Shown here: positions 11,760-23,960 of the stretch, in pieces
Numbering within the stretch: position 1 is the first letter of the stretch
Layout: the number at the start of each line of letters is the position of its first letter
Origin: Talinum fruticosum
Taxonomy: Eukaryota > Streptophyta > Magnoliopsida > Caryophyllales > Talinaceae
Reading direction: 5' to 3'
DNA length: 64,000 bases
Assembly: GCA_021018815.1 (NCBI GenBank)
Contig: JAITYX010000022.1
Location: forward strand, 2,852,001 to 2,916,000
Translations under genes and position numbers: made by a program
Notes under the pieces: model-generated
Told to the model about the DNA's origin: nothing
Databases searched by the model: none
Seen by the model: only the letters and a program-made list of their open reading frames with translations

Positions 11760-14700
11760 CTACAACGTGCTCAATACTTCAAGGAACTCCACTGGTTCTT
11801 CTCCTTCTTTGATAATCTGAAATCCATCGCATAATATATATTACTAGAACTGCCATTAGTAAAAGCACTGGGATCATGTACATAGAAACAAGACAATCCA
11901 ACAGTCCAACAGTCCTTTCTATTCACTGTCCTCATTCCCGATGTTTAGAAGTTGACTATAGAACCCTCAACTTGAGTTCACAGAAAACTAGCAAATGTTT
12001 TTATGCTGAAAAAATAAATAAATTAGGAAAGAAAGCTTAAGTTCATAAAAGAACAAAGAGTACACACTAGTACAACATTATTTTTGTGAAACCTCCCACC
12101 CCTCCCCTGAAGAAAAATGAAGAAATGTGAAATGCATAATTCCACACAGATAAATACGCACATTTAGAGAATGTGTCAGAGAGAAACAGCATGATCTTCT
12201 AGATAACTACACATAGCCAAGTTCCACTTCATTTTGGAAAACTAGAACAGCACCAAGTGCACAAATTCATCATGAATTGCACATAGGGTCAGCTGGGAAA
12301 CTCAATTTGAGCCATCGAAAAAAGGATTTTCTAAGTTGCTAACGTGTGTTGGATTACTCTCATAGGAAAACAATCAAACAAATAACAAAGTCAATGCACA
12401 CGCAACTATCATGTTCTTTTTCAAGAAAAGACAACTCGACCATGATAAATACCATGTTCAAGCTGAACTGAAGATTGCATTAAGCGACTCCAATTAATTA
12501 CTCCATTTTGTCAACAGTGAAATTGTAATAGTAAGTCAAAAGTTCATAAATAGAGAATTTACTCCTCTAATCTGTTTAACTAGGACTTGGGGGAGGGGGC
12601 TGTTTGCAAGATGGCTTTTTACTCAATATTCATGGTGGATTTAAGTAAAGAAAAATTAGTGAAAAATATAGCTTCCCATCTTTGTTTCCTTTCAATTTGG
12701 TGGCTGTTTGGAAGGGAAGGAAGAAACTATTTTCAATTTAATCCAGGACTTTTCCTCACTATCCAACCAAGCACATAAAGAATGAGAGTTTTTATTATTT
12801 CTTTCCCTTTATTATAAACATAGGAATAGGATAATTTCCCTTCCAGTCAAATCATTTCTTTTTCTTTTGTCATCCTTCTATGAATTAAAACCAAAAAACA
12901 GAATTCAATTTGGGACCACACTATCGATCATTAGCAAGTGATACTGAAAAAATAGCAGTTCATAAATAAGCGTACTAAGAAAAACCAGGAATACAGCTCT
13001 CTCACTTAGATATCAATAACTGATCCACCAAAATCCAAATGATTGATAATTAGTCAATGTAGTTTTTCTGGGTCCATTTGTACATCACAAGTCTTCAGAC
13101 TGGAGAGACAAAATTATGTCCAATTTTCTGGGTCCATTCTTAGATCTAGGGTCTAACCAACTAGGGATGGCAACGGGGCGGGTCGGGGCCGGGGGACACC
13201 CCCGCCCCGTCCCGCTGCTCCCTCCGCCCCCGCCCCCGCCCCCGCCCCGCTGCGGGGATGGTTTTGCCCCCGTCCCCGCCCCGCAGGGTACCCAATCTCC
13301 ACCGGGGCCCCGCTTCCCGCCTCCACCGAGGAGAGAGCGCGGCGAGAGGGAGGAGAGAGAGACCACGGCGACGGCGAGAGGGAGACGGAACAGCGAGAGG
13401 GAGAGTCGATGAGAGACGGCAAGAGGGAGAGTCGGCGAGAGGGAGAGACGGGAGCTGGCGAGAGGGAGAGACGGGAGGCTGGCGAGAGGGAGAGACGGGA
13501 GCCGCGAGAGTGAGAGCCGGCGACAGGGAGCAAAGGGAGGAGAGAGAGAGAGAGCATCCGGAGGCTGAGAGGAATGAGGAGAGAGAGAGAGGAGGGAGGC
13601 GAGATACTTAGCTTTTATACTTAGGGTTTTGGGGAAGGGAAATTACAGATATAACCCTAATTTTAATATTTTTTTAAAAAAACGGGGACGGGGAACGGGG
13701 CCAGGATTTTCCCCGTCCCCGTCCCCGCTCGGGGGAATTTTTCCCCGTCTCCGCCCGTTCCCCGTTCGGGGCGGGCGGGGCCCGGCGGGGCGGGAATCCC
13801 GCCCGTTGCCATCACTATAACCAACTTTTTGTAATTCTATAATTCAAGAATATGCTTCATAGAACCCCCCCACCCCTTCTCCTCAATCATTATTCATGAA
13901 TACACACATGGAAAGTGTCAAAAACTGTCTCGAGTAAGGGTTGGATGTGGATAATTATTCGAAGGTAAATTTTGTAAAATAGGGACTCGGTCAAATGCAT
14001 ATAGCTCAGTCAAGAAGTCTCCAATGTCCACACTTTGGATACAGGAATCTACTCCGGGAGAGCTAAATATATTGCTACCCCAGCTTTTGTCTCATATTGA
14101 AGCAAAAGGCCTTCAGGAGGCGGGTGGTGGCGCGGAACCAAACTCAACAATAACCTGAATGTTTTCCTTCATGAAAATTGGTCATGGACTCATATCACTT
14201 TCGACAGTGTAAGATATAGACAGAGGACTACTGTCCTGTGCAAGTATTGACATGTGTTACAAAATCCAACCTTTCATTGCAGTGAAGTAATGTCTTTACC
14301 AGGAAGGACATATATATAATATATCTCCAGTCTATTGTGACAATGCGATTCCAAATTCATTGAGAACTAAAGCTATGGAAGGAATAATTTATGAAGGGTA
14401 TCCCCCATTTGATTGAAATGTGTCCTTATACTTGATATTTAACCTTTTGCATTTAACATAACTGATGTTATACTTGAGATTTAATCTTTTGCGTTTAACA
14501 TAAGTGATATCTGGAGGAAGATGAACTCCAATATTAGGCATGGGGCAGTTGACGCCATTACTTTGAAATTTCCTCTCAAAATCAGATCATTTTTCATCTT
14601 TATTTGGCATAATTTAGTATTAGAATTAAAAAGTTCCCAAGTTTGGCAAAGTACAAGACCAACACAAAAGGTAAATAACTTTTTAGGAAAGCCTAGCTCT

Positions 14701-17697
14701 TAAGGGCACACTTAATCAACACCTCCCCCCCAAAAAAAAAAAAAAAAAAAACTCCTTATAATCATCATAATGCATCTTCTATTGCCGTGAAGGAATGATA
14801 ACTATATCAAAGTGAAGGCATTTCAAAGGCTATCAATCACCACAAGTAAGAGTGTCCCATGCAAACACATGTACCGCATTCAAGGTGTCAGGCTCAAATA
14901 TTTTCTGAGTAAAATTGGGTCCAAAATGAACCATCAAATGCTTATGCCCACTCTCAAATCTTGAGCACAGTGTACTACAGGTGAAATGAAGAGTCCAAGT
15001 AGACTAACCTAAGAACAGCAATCACAACCAAGAAAAGAAAAAGGCAGCATCATAAAATTATCTGTAGAATAGATGCCTAAAGCAGACAGCAGACTCCTTC
15101 CATAAAGCATGACACAGACCCAAGAACATGGAAATTATAGGTTAATCAAGCAGTAAAAGTGTTTAGAGAAACATATGAACCATACCTCAATATTGGTGTC
15201 CTCCGGCAGACCCATGCAAGAGAGAATACCAGAACCAACTTGATTCCAGTCAATTAATTCTACATCACCTACTGCCCTATTAGCATGAACTCGATTCTGA
15301 TCAAAATTACATGACGTGCCAATCCGAAGATATATATTCTTAAACTTGGTTGTGGCTGCGGCCGTTGTTGTGGCTGTGGTTGTGGCAGTACCTGGCACCA
15401 TGACAACAAATGCTGAACTGGAATCAAGATCGCAAGCTCCGGATACTGACATCTTCTCGAGATTAGGCAAGCGATAGACTGAAGGTTGCACAGGTTTACA
15501 ACTAGATGAAACTGTCGCCAACACTGCTGAAGCATTTGCTCTTCCATTTAAGGTATCATTTCCTGTTATTTTATCACAGACACTTGCTGAGGCAGATTCC
15601 TCATGACTAGAGCCAAGGTCGCTTGCTAAGTTCTCAGAATCATGATTCATAGAGTCAGTAACATCTTTGCTATCTACAATAACTCCTCCCTTCTCCAGCT
15701 CAAACGAAATGCAGGTAACATCACTAAAGCCACCATCAATTGGCTGATCAACAGAATAGTTTTTGCAGGAAACTTGCTTGTTTGCATCACCAGGCACAAT
15801 TGGCAACTTAAGACATTTGGATAAGCTACCCCTGCGCTCCGCAAGTGAAACATGTCTTTTGGGTAGTGAGGTGGTTGATCTCAAGGGCTGCGACGCAAAG
15901 CTTACCTCAACATAATCTGGACAGTTGTTAGATACACTAGCAGTAGTTTTAGATGAGAGAAGAGACATGTTAGATAAAGTAGATAGAGTTGATGTCAGTG
16001 ACAAGGGTGACTCTGAAGGGGACTCGTAAGACTTCGAATTATTACTAGAATCAGAGGAATTGGAGTCAGGAGAAAGATAAGGTGGTGATAAGGAGGAAGA
16101 TGACAAAGATGATGAAGACAGAGATGACGGTGATGATGAAATAGAGGATGCCACCGAAGTAAACTCAGAGATATGTGAACGACTCAAGAGAATACTTTCT
16201 CTACTGATGTTAAACATAGAATCTGAATAAAGTCTGTTAAGAACAAATCTGGGAGATAAGATAAAGTCCTTCATATGACCAGAGGCAAATTTGCGCCTCA
16301 AAATACTCCAACTGTTCTCTCGTACTGGCAGATGAGTTTCATGATCAGTCTCCGATGATGAAGCTGGTGGCACAAAACCCCCTGCAAGGCCTTCTGAAAG
16401 ATCTCAAAATCAGCATCATACAAGTTTACTTTTCTCTCACCAGGCATACAAAGTGATGAGTCACCATGTCCATTAGCGGATTTTTCAATTACAAACTTAG
16501 AGAAGTTATCCCAAAAGGTGGATGGTTCCACACCTTCCTTAATGACATGGACAGGCACCTGCACCCTTTCATAACGAACAATCTGAGACACAGCCCCTCT
16601 TGCCTCCCTTTCCATTATGATATCACAGCCCTTACCAACCCAAATATAAATTGCGGAGGGCAATTGTATGATAAATGCCCCCGAGAATCAAGGACTGAAA
16701 GAGATGGATCGTTCAACATTTTTGGGACAAGATGTAGAGGGTCATATGGAGAATGGGGTGCAATCCTATACATCCTCAGCAATGAGCTTGGACTGAGAGG
16801 AAAAGCATGGACCCTTTTCTGGCATTGCAGCAGCTGGCAAGCAAAACCCATATTTGGGTCAGCAATACCTCTAGCTTCTTTCACATACCGAAACGCATCA
16901 TCGAAACTCTGCCCTTCCCTCCACATAAGATAAGCAATCACTAGTGATGTGGAACGAGATACCCCTTGACAACAGTGAACAAAAACCCTCCCCTTCTGCT
17001 CCCTAACATCTTCAAAATAATCAAATACATCATACAGTATGCTCGTAATGTCTTCTGTTGGACTATCCTGAAGCCACAATGTTCTATATACAAAGTCTGC
17101 TTTGAAATACTCTGGACAAACGAAACCAACACAATTGAGAACATGGGTTATCCCGTTCTTTTTCAGTATATCCCTATCTCTAGCAACCGCATCACCTCCA
17201 AGGTAGATATGCTCTGCCACTTTAGAACATTCTTTATCAAAGAATGCAATCTTATCCTTCCTAACAAGACCCCCGTTTCTATCAGAAGACCTCTGAATGG
17301 CAGACATATCAAGCTTCAACCTCTCTCCACTAGTATTTTTGGCATCCCTACCACCCGGTGTGAGTGGCCCAGGCCACTCTCCTATGTCGTCTGAGCTAGC
17401 CTTTGGCCACTCGTCCAAGCTCCGTCGAGCAATGGACAATGGCTGAAGTGGTGGCAAACAGGACCTTGCTTTGCAATTATGTTGAGGACGAGGGGTTAAG
17501 GGAGCAGACCTCTGCGCTGGGACATGATTAGCCACTGAGTTCACATTAGGGTCTACACTATCTTTATCTTCACCATCAGGGTTATGGGAGAGGGTCCGGG
17601 ACGAAGACCACGAAGCAGATCGCCATAATGTCTTTGGGGCATTGTTAGAAACTTGATACTGACCCCAAGAGATGGAATCCTCCTCCTTCCCTACCAT
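11760..17697 (-). CDS. MKP1: MAP kinase phosphatase 1 (dual-specificity phosphatase), two coding exons, two frameshifts in G runs
   Basis: Plant MKP1 dephosphorylates Thr and Tyr of stress MAP kinases (MPK6, MPK3) and damps immune and UV-B/genotoxic responses. Exons, 5' to 3': 17697-15186 and 11816-11760; the donor is GAG|GTATGG and the acceptor ATTTCAG, both in phase 0. The ATG at 17697 gives MVGKEED, like the Arabidopsis start. The N-terminal WRSASWSSSR and two TPxx sites (LTPRP, LTPGG) match regulatory sites of AtMKP1. The phosphatase domain spans roughly residues 150-295, with P-loop HCCQGVSRS and catalytic Cys at about 242. A gelsolin-like repeat (IYIWVGKGC), a Ser-rich linker, SLAERRGSLS and a second gelsolin-like segment follow; the tiny last exon adds IIKEGEEPVEF and stops. 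The frame breaks twice, at G5 runs 16678-16682 and 16378-16382. One more G at each restores homology, and exon 1 then equals 838 whole codons, for about 856 residues (Arabidopsis 784). Either these are assembly errors or the gene is recently broken. Confidence 0.9.
11817..15185 (-). other. MKP1: Last MKP1 intron (3.37 kb)
   Basis: The intron runs between the codons for Glu (end of the main exon) and Ile (start of the 19-codon last exon). It contains the GC-rich MITE at 13162-13817 and otherwise AT-rich sequence with C7A(n) runs near 14727. No other coding exon is seen. The splice is supported by phase 0 on both sides and by the match of the resulting C-terminus to the MKP1 family (VREGEEPE-like). 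Confidence 0.8.
13154..13825. mobile_element. GC-rich hAT-like MITE with 8-bp TSD inside the MKP1 intron
   Basis: The element itself is 13162-13817 (656 bp). TAACCAAC is repeated exactly at 13154-13161 and 13818-13825, an 8-bp duplication typical of hAT transposition. The ends TAGGGATGGCAACGGGGC and GCCCGTTGCCATCACTA are imperfect inverted repeats. The outer 100-150 bp on both sides are G/C-run rich (GGGGACGGGG, CCCCCGCCCC) and can pair. The centre holds GA-rich tandem copies of a unit of roughly 20 bp (GAGAGGGAGAGACGGGAG, about 13390-13510), then an AT-rich patch. No transposase is present, so it is non-autonomous. The ORFs it generates on both strands are composition artefacts. Confidence 0.85.
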
Positions 17698-18300
17698 GCC
17701 CACTTCCTCTTTCCAATTTAATTACCCCAATTTAAAACAACCCCAGTTTCTCTATACTTCTCAAAAAGCTTGGGGAATCAAATTTAGTTGGACCCCTAAC
17801 TTAACTTGTAATACCAAACCCACATCTGATTGAACAAGCCCCACCTATGTCGATAAAAGCAACAAAACCTACAAAAATAGGACGAAAAAGAAAACCCCAC
17901 TTGTTCAGTGAACACAAAATCACAAATCCGCACCATAGAAACCCAAAAACGGAAATGGGAAACAAAACCCAGAAATCTTACATCGTAAACCGCAAATCTT
18001 TGAACGGAAAACCAGGAAAAAAGATAAATCGACGCAGCACATGGGTATCTAGGGTTTCTTCACATAAAATGCCACTCGAACCCAGAAAAGATGCAAGAGA
18101 AAGCTAGGGAAAAGGAGAGCTCAGATTCGGAACTTACAGTGGCAGATGGGGGCAACCATGAAAGACAGAGAGAGTGTGTGAGAGGTAGTGTCCGGTATAT
18201 GCTTTGTTCGAGAGAGAGCCGAAGAGGGGTAGTATAAGTCTTTTTCAAGGAGAGATGATAGAGAAGAGGAAGAGGGTTGTATGTATTAAACTCAAAAACG
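17698..18300 (-). other. MKP1: MKP1 5'UTR with probable 5'UTR intron
   Basis: On the minus strand a donor CCACT|GTAAGT lies at 18138/18137. A plausible acceptor, GTTCAATCAG, ends at 17826, leaving about 130 bp of leader before the ATG at 17697. The leader after this acceptor would begin with an upstream ATG. The donor is strong; the acceptor is less certain. Confidence 0.5.
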
Positions 18301-18323
18301 TTGGATTTATGGGGATTCAGCCC

Positions 18324-18330
18324 CTCTCTG

Positions 18331-18364
<34 letters not shown>

Positions 18365-18372
18365 TCTCTCTC
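18324..18372. repeat. (CT)n microsatellite in the MKP1 promoter/leader region
   Basis: CT repeat interrupted twice by TG; on the coding strand of MKP1 it reads as a GA tract just upstream of the leader. Confidence 0.9.
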
Positions 18373-18379
18373 CAAGGAG

Positions 18380-20400
18380 TCATACAAAGGGCCCCAATGC
18401 AAAAAAGGTAGGAATTTTCCATCTTCTTTTCTCCCTGTCTGTCGCACCCTCTTTGTTCATGCTTGCTCATTTGATTTTATTCTATTTTGTTTTGTTTTTA
18501 TATCCTTTTTAATTTTATTAAGAATTATAATAGGTCTCGTAAATAAAATTTTTGCCTTTTTCATATAAAAATTAACAATACTAGTGTCATGTCATTGTTA
18601 CGAAAGAACTTTAATTATTTTTTATTTTAATTTTATTAATATAAATAAATAATAAAATATATAATTTAAAAGTAGATGATTCTTTTTCATGCTAAACGAG
18701 CGACAAATCTTAAAAAGACATCTTATTAAGTACTAATAAGGCGTGATCAAGCCACAACTAATAAAATAGGAAACAAGTGGGAGGATTATCATGAATAACA
18801 AAATAAACATTTAAATTGACACCCAAATTAGTTGTACAGTCTCAATTGAATTCCCTATAACAATGAGATAGGAATATTGTCCGATTAGGGTCCATGTTTT
18901 CCATTCTTTGATCAAATTACAATATGGTTGATTTCTACTGGAGCTACATTCATCTTAACTATGATGTGGTCATGTGAATTATGAAAAATGAGATTCTTTG
19001 AGATTTAGCTAAATGCAAGTCTTTGAGTAAAGATAATAATTCAAATTTGATAGATGAACAAATACCAAAGTTAATCGAGAAGCCCATGACCCAATTACTC
19101 AGGTACCCTCGCATCACTCTACCATCCCCAAGCTGGCCCAAGGTTATTATGTGATCGGGGCGGACCCAGTGTGGAGTCAGGTGACCCCTAAAAAATAAAA
19201 TTTTTATATAGTAGATTATCATACGTAAGAGTTACTAGTTGAGTTAGTAAGTGTGGTTTAATGTAAGCGAAAGGTCGGGGTTTTGACATCTTTCATTTTT
19301 TGCAAAAGAAAACCTTTTTAGCTTCCTTTTATTTTGTTATTAAGTCTATTTTGATCCTACTTCCTTAAATTTCTGGGTCTATCATTGTGCGTGATGCTCG
19401 CATCTACATTGGGTTTCACCCACTTTGGGTGGATAATCTAATTGCACAAAGTAGATGATAATTTTAAAACTATATAATTATTATTTTATTATTATAGTTA
19501 TATTTATACTACCTTCTAAACTTTTTTTTATTTTGATAAGAAAATAAATATCTTTTAAATATTAATTAATTTAATAACTATTATATAGAAGAATCATACT
19601 AATTACTTTTATTCATATGTAATTAAAAAATATTTATTTTCTTAAATATAGTATTGTATTAATTCAACCTAAGATGGACATTTATGCAATCAAGTAATCT
19701 GTTATGGTTATTACATATATCATTTTACATATTACTCATATATCATATGATTTTTGTTTTAAATCAACACTTATACATTGATTTTATCCGACTTTTATAA
19801 ATTATGAAAAGGTATACTAATGCATATATAGAATGATAATATTTGAATGTGAATAAATTAGTTTTTGGATCAATACAATTAATTAATTTATGGCATACAA
19901 TTTTAAATAAATCAATTATTTAAAATATATATAAAATCATATATATATATAATTTTATGCTTTCATTTTTTTTATTTTTTTCATCGTTGTAATTTTTTTT
20001 TAAGTTATAAGTGTTTGAGATCAAAATCCTCCGAATAAATATGTTTTTGGGGATTTTTTTCAAGTTATAAGTTATTAAGGCCTATTGCTCAAATGAAATA
20101 ACTTCACTATTGAAAATATCAATATAAAAAAAAAAAAATCATTCATGTGTGTAATTTTTTTTTTTTTGTAGTGATTATTATCGAGAGTCAAAAGATAATG
20201 GTCAGAGACTTCTTTTCTTCCCCGGCGATAACCCTAGCCTGTGCGGAGTATTTCCCCTCCTTGTGTAGGGCGTGTTACCGGCGACTGTTCTGCGGTGGTC
20301 GTACCTCTGTGTAGGTCCGGGTGGAGATTTTCTTTTACTCAAAATATTTGCCCTGTTCTGCAATCCCTTTTCTCGATATATAGTCCACGGCTACGGATCT
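18380..20400. other. Intergenic, AT-rich
   Basis: No gene is seen. A stretch near 19155-19190 (GGGGCGGACCCAG, then GTGACCCC) resembles the end of GGGGCGG-type DNA transposons, but no partner end is found. Long A/T runs fill 19440-20170. A pyrimidine-rich, less AT-rich zone (20200-20400) may be the LINE 5' region. Confidence 0.45.
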
Positions 20401-20410
20401 AGGGTTTGCG

Positions 20411-23010
20411 ATGGAATCAGGATTGGTGGAAGCGTGCAAGAACTTGCGATTAACGGAGCCAGAAACGGAGGTCCTGGATTAGGACGACTTGACGGATGAT
20501 GGAATTAACGATCAAATTGCCCTCTGCTTGGTTGGCAAACTAAATACTAGCAATAGTTTCAATCCGGAGGCACTCAAGAGTACACTGCAGAACGTATGGA
20601 GACCTACAAAGGGTGTGATGATAAAAGAGTTAGCGCGAAACCTATTTGCTTTTCAATTGTATGCTGCTGCCGATAAACAGATGGTGCTTACGGAGGGCCC
20701 TTGGGCATTCGATGGCCATATTCTGTTGCTAAAAGAGATTAACGGCCTGGAACAACCATCCGAGATGGTTTTTGATATTGCTATCTTTTGGGTGAAGGTG
20801 TATGACCTACCAAAGAAAATGAAAACTCAGGCATTTGCAGAAGCACTGGGATAAAAAATAGATCTCTTTATTGAGGTGGATGAAGAGGACCTTCTCACTC
20901 CCTCTAAAACCCTAAAAATCCGAGTGGAGACTGACGTGCATAAACCTTTATGGCGAAGGATAACGGTCAAAATTGCAGGACAACCTAAATGGATTAAAAT
21001 CAAGTATGTAAAGCTGGCAGACTTTGTTACACCTGTGGCATGCTAGGTCACGTTTACAACAGGTGTGTTCTGTACGATGAAAATACTCCAGAAGAAGAGC
21101 TACAGCACGGGATGTGGTTACGAGCCTCCCTATAAAGAAAAAGAGGAGGGGAATGAAGGAAGAATGGGCTGAAAATAGAAGGAAACTACTGCAGTTGAGG
21201 GGTGGGGAATCCGCACGCAGAGTAAAGAAAAATTGATGCTGGAAATTGGAGAAAGTGGAAAGGAAATCGCTACTGCTATGTAGGTTGACTCTCATACGGT
21301 TCTGGATGGTGGGAGTGAGCAAGTGAAGAGGAAAATATTAAAAGGGAAGGGAACTCATGACGGGGAGAGGAATGTTTGTGTTGTGGAGGAGGGGGCGTCT
21401 CGATCTAGCTCAATGGCGGAGGTTGCTCAGCAACCCCACCAAGCACAACGAGTCTCCTTTGTATTAACTGTTGGGGTCTCGGCAAACCCCAGGCAGTTAG
21501 AGACCTTGGTCGGCTTATTGTGGGTTAAAGGCCTAGCTTAGTATTCCTCTCGGAAACTAAGCGTAGCAGTGCCGAAATAGGGGCTCTTTACTCCCACTAA
21601 CAGGATTTTACCGGTGTTTGCGTTGATAGTCAAGGTAGAGCGGGTGGGCTGGCGCTTTTCTGGAAGAAAGACATAAATGTTTGGGTGCTGACGTGTGCGG
21701 CTAATCATATTGATGCTGTGGTGAAATGGTATGATACTCTGGAGGAGTGGCGCTTTACCGGCATATATGGATTCCCTGACCATAGTGATAAATTAAAGAC
21801 TTGTGACCTTTTATTGGACTTGAAAACTCACTCTACGCTTCCATGACTCATAGGTGGGGACTTGAATGAGATTCTATTTAACTTTGAGAAGCGTGGGGTC
21901 CCCTTAAGTTACAGAATATCCTGGACGCATTTAGAGAAACTCTGGATGATTGTGGACTCTTTGATTTTGGCTATTCAGGGCAAGAGTATACTTGGTGGAA
22001 TGGGCGTGATGGAGACTAATCCGTAGAGGAGAGGCTGGATAGATTTTGTGCCATAGCGGATTGGAGTGTAATATTCCCGGCATCTTGTGTAAAGCATATT
22101 GATGATGACTTCTCTGATCATCTTCCAATCCAACTATATTGCACTGAACCTTACCATATAAGAAAGTCCTTGCACGGAAAAAGGTTTGAGAATATGTGGG
22201 CTCTGGATGATCGTTGTGAAGAGGTGATTAAATATACGTGGACTAGTTCAGTTCCTTTGAGTCCAATGGAAAATATGTATGGATAAGTTGAAGAACTGTA
22301 TGGAGGCGCTTGAGGGGTGGAACAAAGATTGCTTTGGGAACATACAAACTGAAATTAAAAAGTGTGTGGAAAAGCTTAAAGTGACGGGCCAGGCCACTGA
22401 TCGTAAGAAGATTTTTGAAGAATTACAGGACTGGCGCAGGAAGGAAGTTCTCTAGTGGCAAAGATCTAGAACGGAGTTTCTTCAACATGGTGACCACAAT
22501 TCCAGCTGGTTTCACCGTAAAGCTTATGTGAGGCGGGCTACTAATTGTATTGTTCAACTTAAAGGGCCTGATGGAATGATATATAGCGAACCTAAGGATC
22601 TGGAAAAATTATTACTGACTACTTTGAGCAGCTATTTACCTCGTCTAACCCTACCCACTTGGATGAAGTTCTAGATCGTATTCCTCGCAAAGTTACCGAG
22701 GAAATGAACTCACAACTCTGCACAAATTATTCGGCCAAAGAGGTGAAGGTGGCGCTAGACATGATGCACTCTAGTAAGGCACCAGGGCCGGATGGTTTCA
22801 ACCCATACTTCTTCCAAAAGTATTGGGCTATTGTCAGCCATGATGTGACTGAAGCTATTCTTGGTATTTTGAATGGGGGTGCCTTCCCGAATATGTTGAA
22901 TCATACGCATATTGTGCTTATTCCAAAGAAGCTATGCCCAAATGAGATTGCGAATTTCAGGCCCATAAGCCTCTGCCTGAATGGTTTTACTCCTCTTCAA
23001 ATTCTAGTTG
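20411..23010 (+). pseudogene. Broken plant LINE (RTE/L1-type): ORF1 with DUF4283 and zinc knuckle, endonuclease, start of reverse transcriptase
   Basis: ORF1 opens at ATG 20411 (MESGLVEACKNLRL) and hits a TAG at 20480-20482. It continues as a DUF4283 domain (20489-20851, with VWRPTKGVMIKEL and LTEGPWAFDGHILLL), then another stop. A CCHC knuckle near 21025-21066 (CGMLGHVYNRC) has lost one base. An endonuclease region at about 21540-22140 reads AGGLALFWKKDINVWVL and LIGGDLNEILF with in-frame stops. A linker and the reverse-transcriptase start (22659-22980) follow, with SSKAPGPDGFNPYFFQKYW and IANFRPISLC. Homology stops abruptly at FRPISLC: the catalytic palm, RNase H and poly(A) tail are missing. 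It is immobile and not expressed as an intact protein. The family call is firm; the 5' edge is not fixed. Confidence 0.85.
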
Positions 23011-23479
23011 TGGAAAGTCAAAACATAGAATTTCTTATGTAACAAATGAGTATTACTATTGTACTCATGTATTTTTTACTTAAGCAAGCATTGAGTTGTT
23101 TCTTGATTTGACCTATTTGAACATTATTAACTCTTTTTCTAATTGATTTTGACGAATTAGAGATTGAGATCCTTGTGCAATTGAATACGTGATGATTTTT
23201 TAATAATATGGTTATTATTTTACTTTGAGGATGAATTGTTTGTAAATGTATTCAATGATAATATTATTTGTAAAGGCTATGACTCGTATATGGGTGTGTT
23301 CCCCTATGAAAGGTTGTGTCTGTTGAGTTTGCTTGATAAGAATTTTTATTTATTGTAAAATTGTAAGTGAAACAAGTGACTAGTTTATTTTATGAAAAAA
23401 TTAAGAAAATCAAAATCTACTCCTTTACCAAATGGCCCATTAAAGAAGGTTTTTGAAAAAGACTGTTTGAACTAAACTA

Positions 23480-23960
23480 ATCGTCCGAAATTGGGGTGAA
23501 GTTATGATGTAGGGTGGAATGTACCCTACATCACCCACTAACGACGATATTTACTAATTTGATCAAGAAGCAATATAAATATTATACTGAAAACAAATTA
23601 AGCATGTAACATATTATTTTAATAATCAAAGTTTTTAAAATTCATGCAAAAATGTGCAAAGTAAGGAAATAATAAATCATAGTGGTGAGATTAGCATAAA
23701 TAGGAATTATATCCTTGCAAAATTAAGCCAACTAAATGAAAGAAAAGAAAAGGGAAAGAGGGCTAAGTTGGTCGGCCTTCACCCGGGGAACCCAACAAAA
23801 TGTCGGCATAGTGACGCTAGGAATCTCTCAAGTTTCTCTCTTTCCCTGTTCTAATGGCTACTTTGAGTTTGGGAATGTGCGAGTGATCATTTTGTGCTTT
23901 GGCCTAAGGGTACCATCTATTTATAGTAATCAGGAGGGGTGGATTAGGTTAAGATAACTT
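23480..23960 (-). mobile_element. Possible LTR-like promoter region, minus strand
   Basis: Read on the minus strand, CTATAAATAGATGG is followed by a leader of about 60 bp and then a polypyrimidine tract (CTCTTTCCCTTTTCTTTTC), ending at the 11-bp hairpin that contains TG/CA ends. No retroelement protein is seen next to it. This is a weak call. Confidence 0.25.
23505..23533. repeat. Perfect 11-bp inverted repeat with 7-nt loop
   Basis: TGATGTAGGGT and ACCCTACATCA flank GGAATGT. It could be a hairpin, or abutting ends of a transposon (TG...CA). It is not followed by a T run in the way a bacterial-type terminator would be, and terminators of that type are not expected here. Confidence 0.6.

Noticed and set aside
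13085..13820. Several Pro/Arg/Gly-rich ORFs on both strands
   Set aside because: They arise from the G/C-run and GA-repeat composition of the MITE in the MKP1 intron; no domain and no splice context.
11760..17697. Treating MKP1 as a processed or ordinary pseudogene because of its frameshifts
   Set aside because: The intron is kept, splice sites are intact and only two G-run indels break the frame; sequencing error is simpler, although not proven.
18060..18512. ORFs around the CT microsatellite upstream of MKP1
   Set aside because: They translate the simple repeat; the region is MKP1 leader/promoter.
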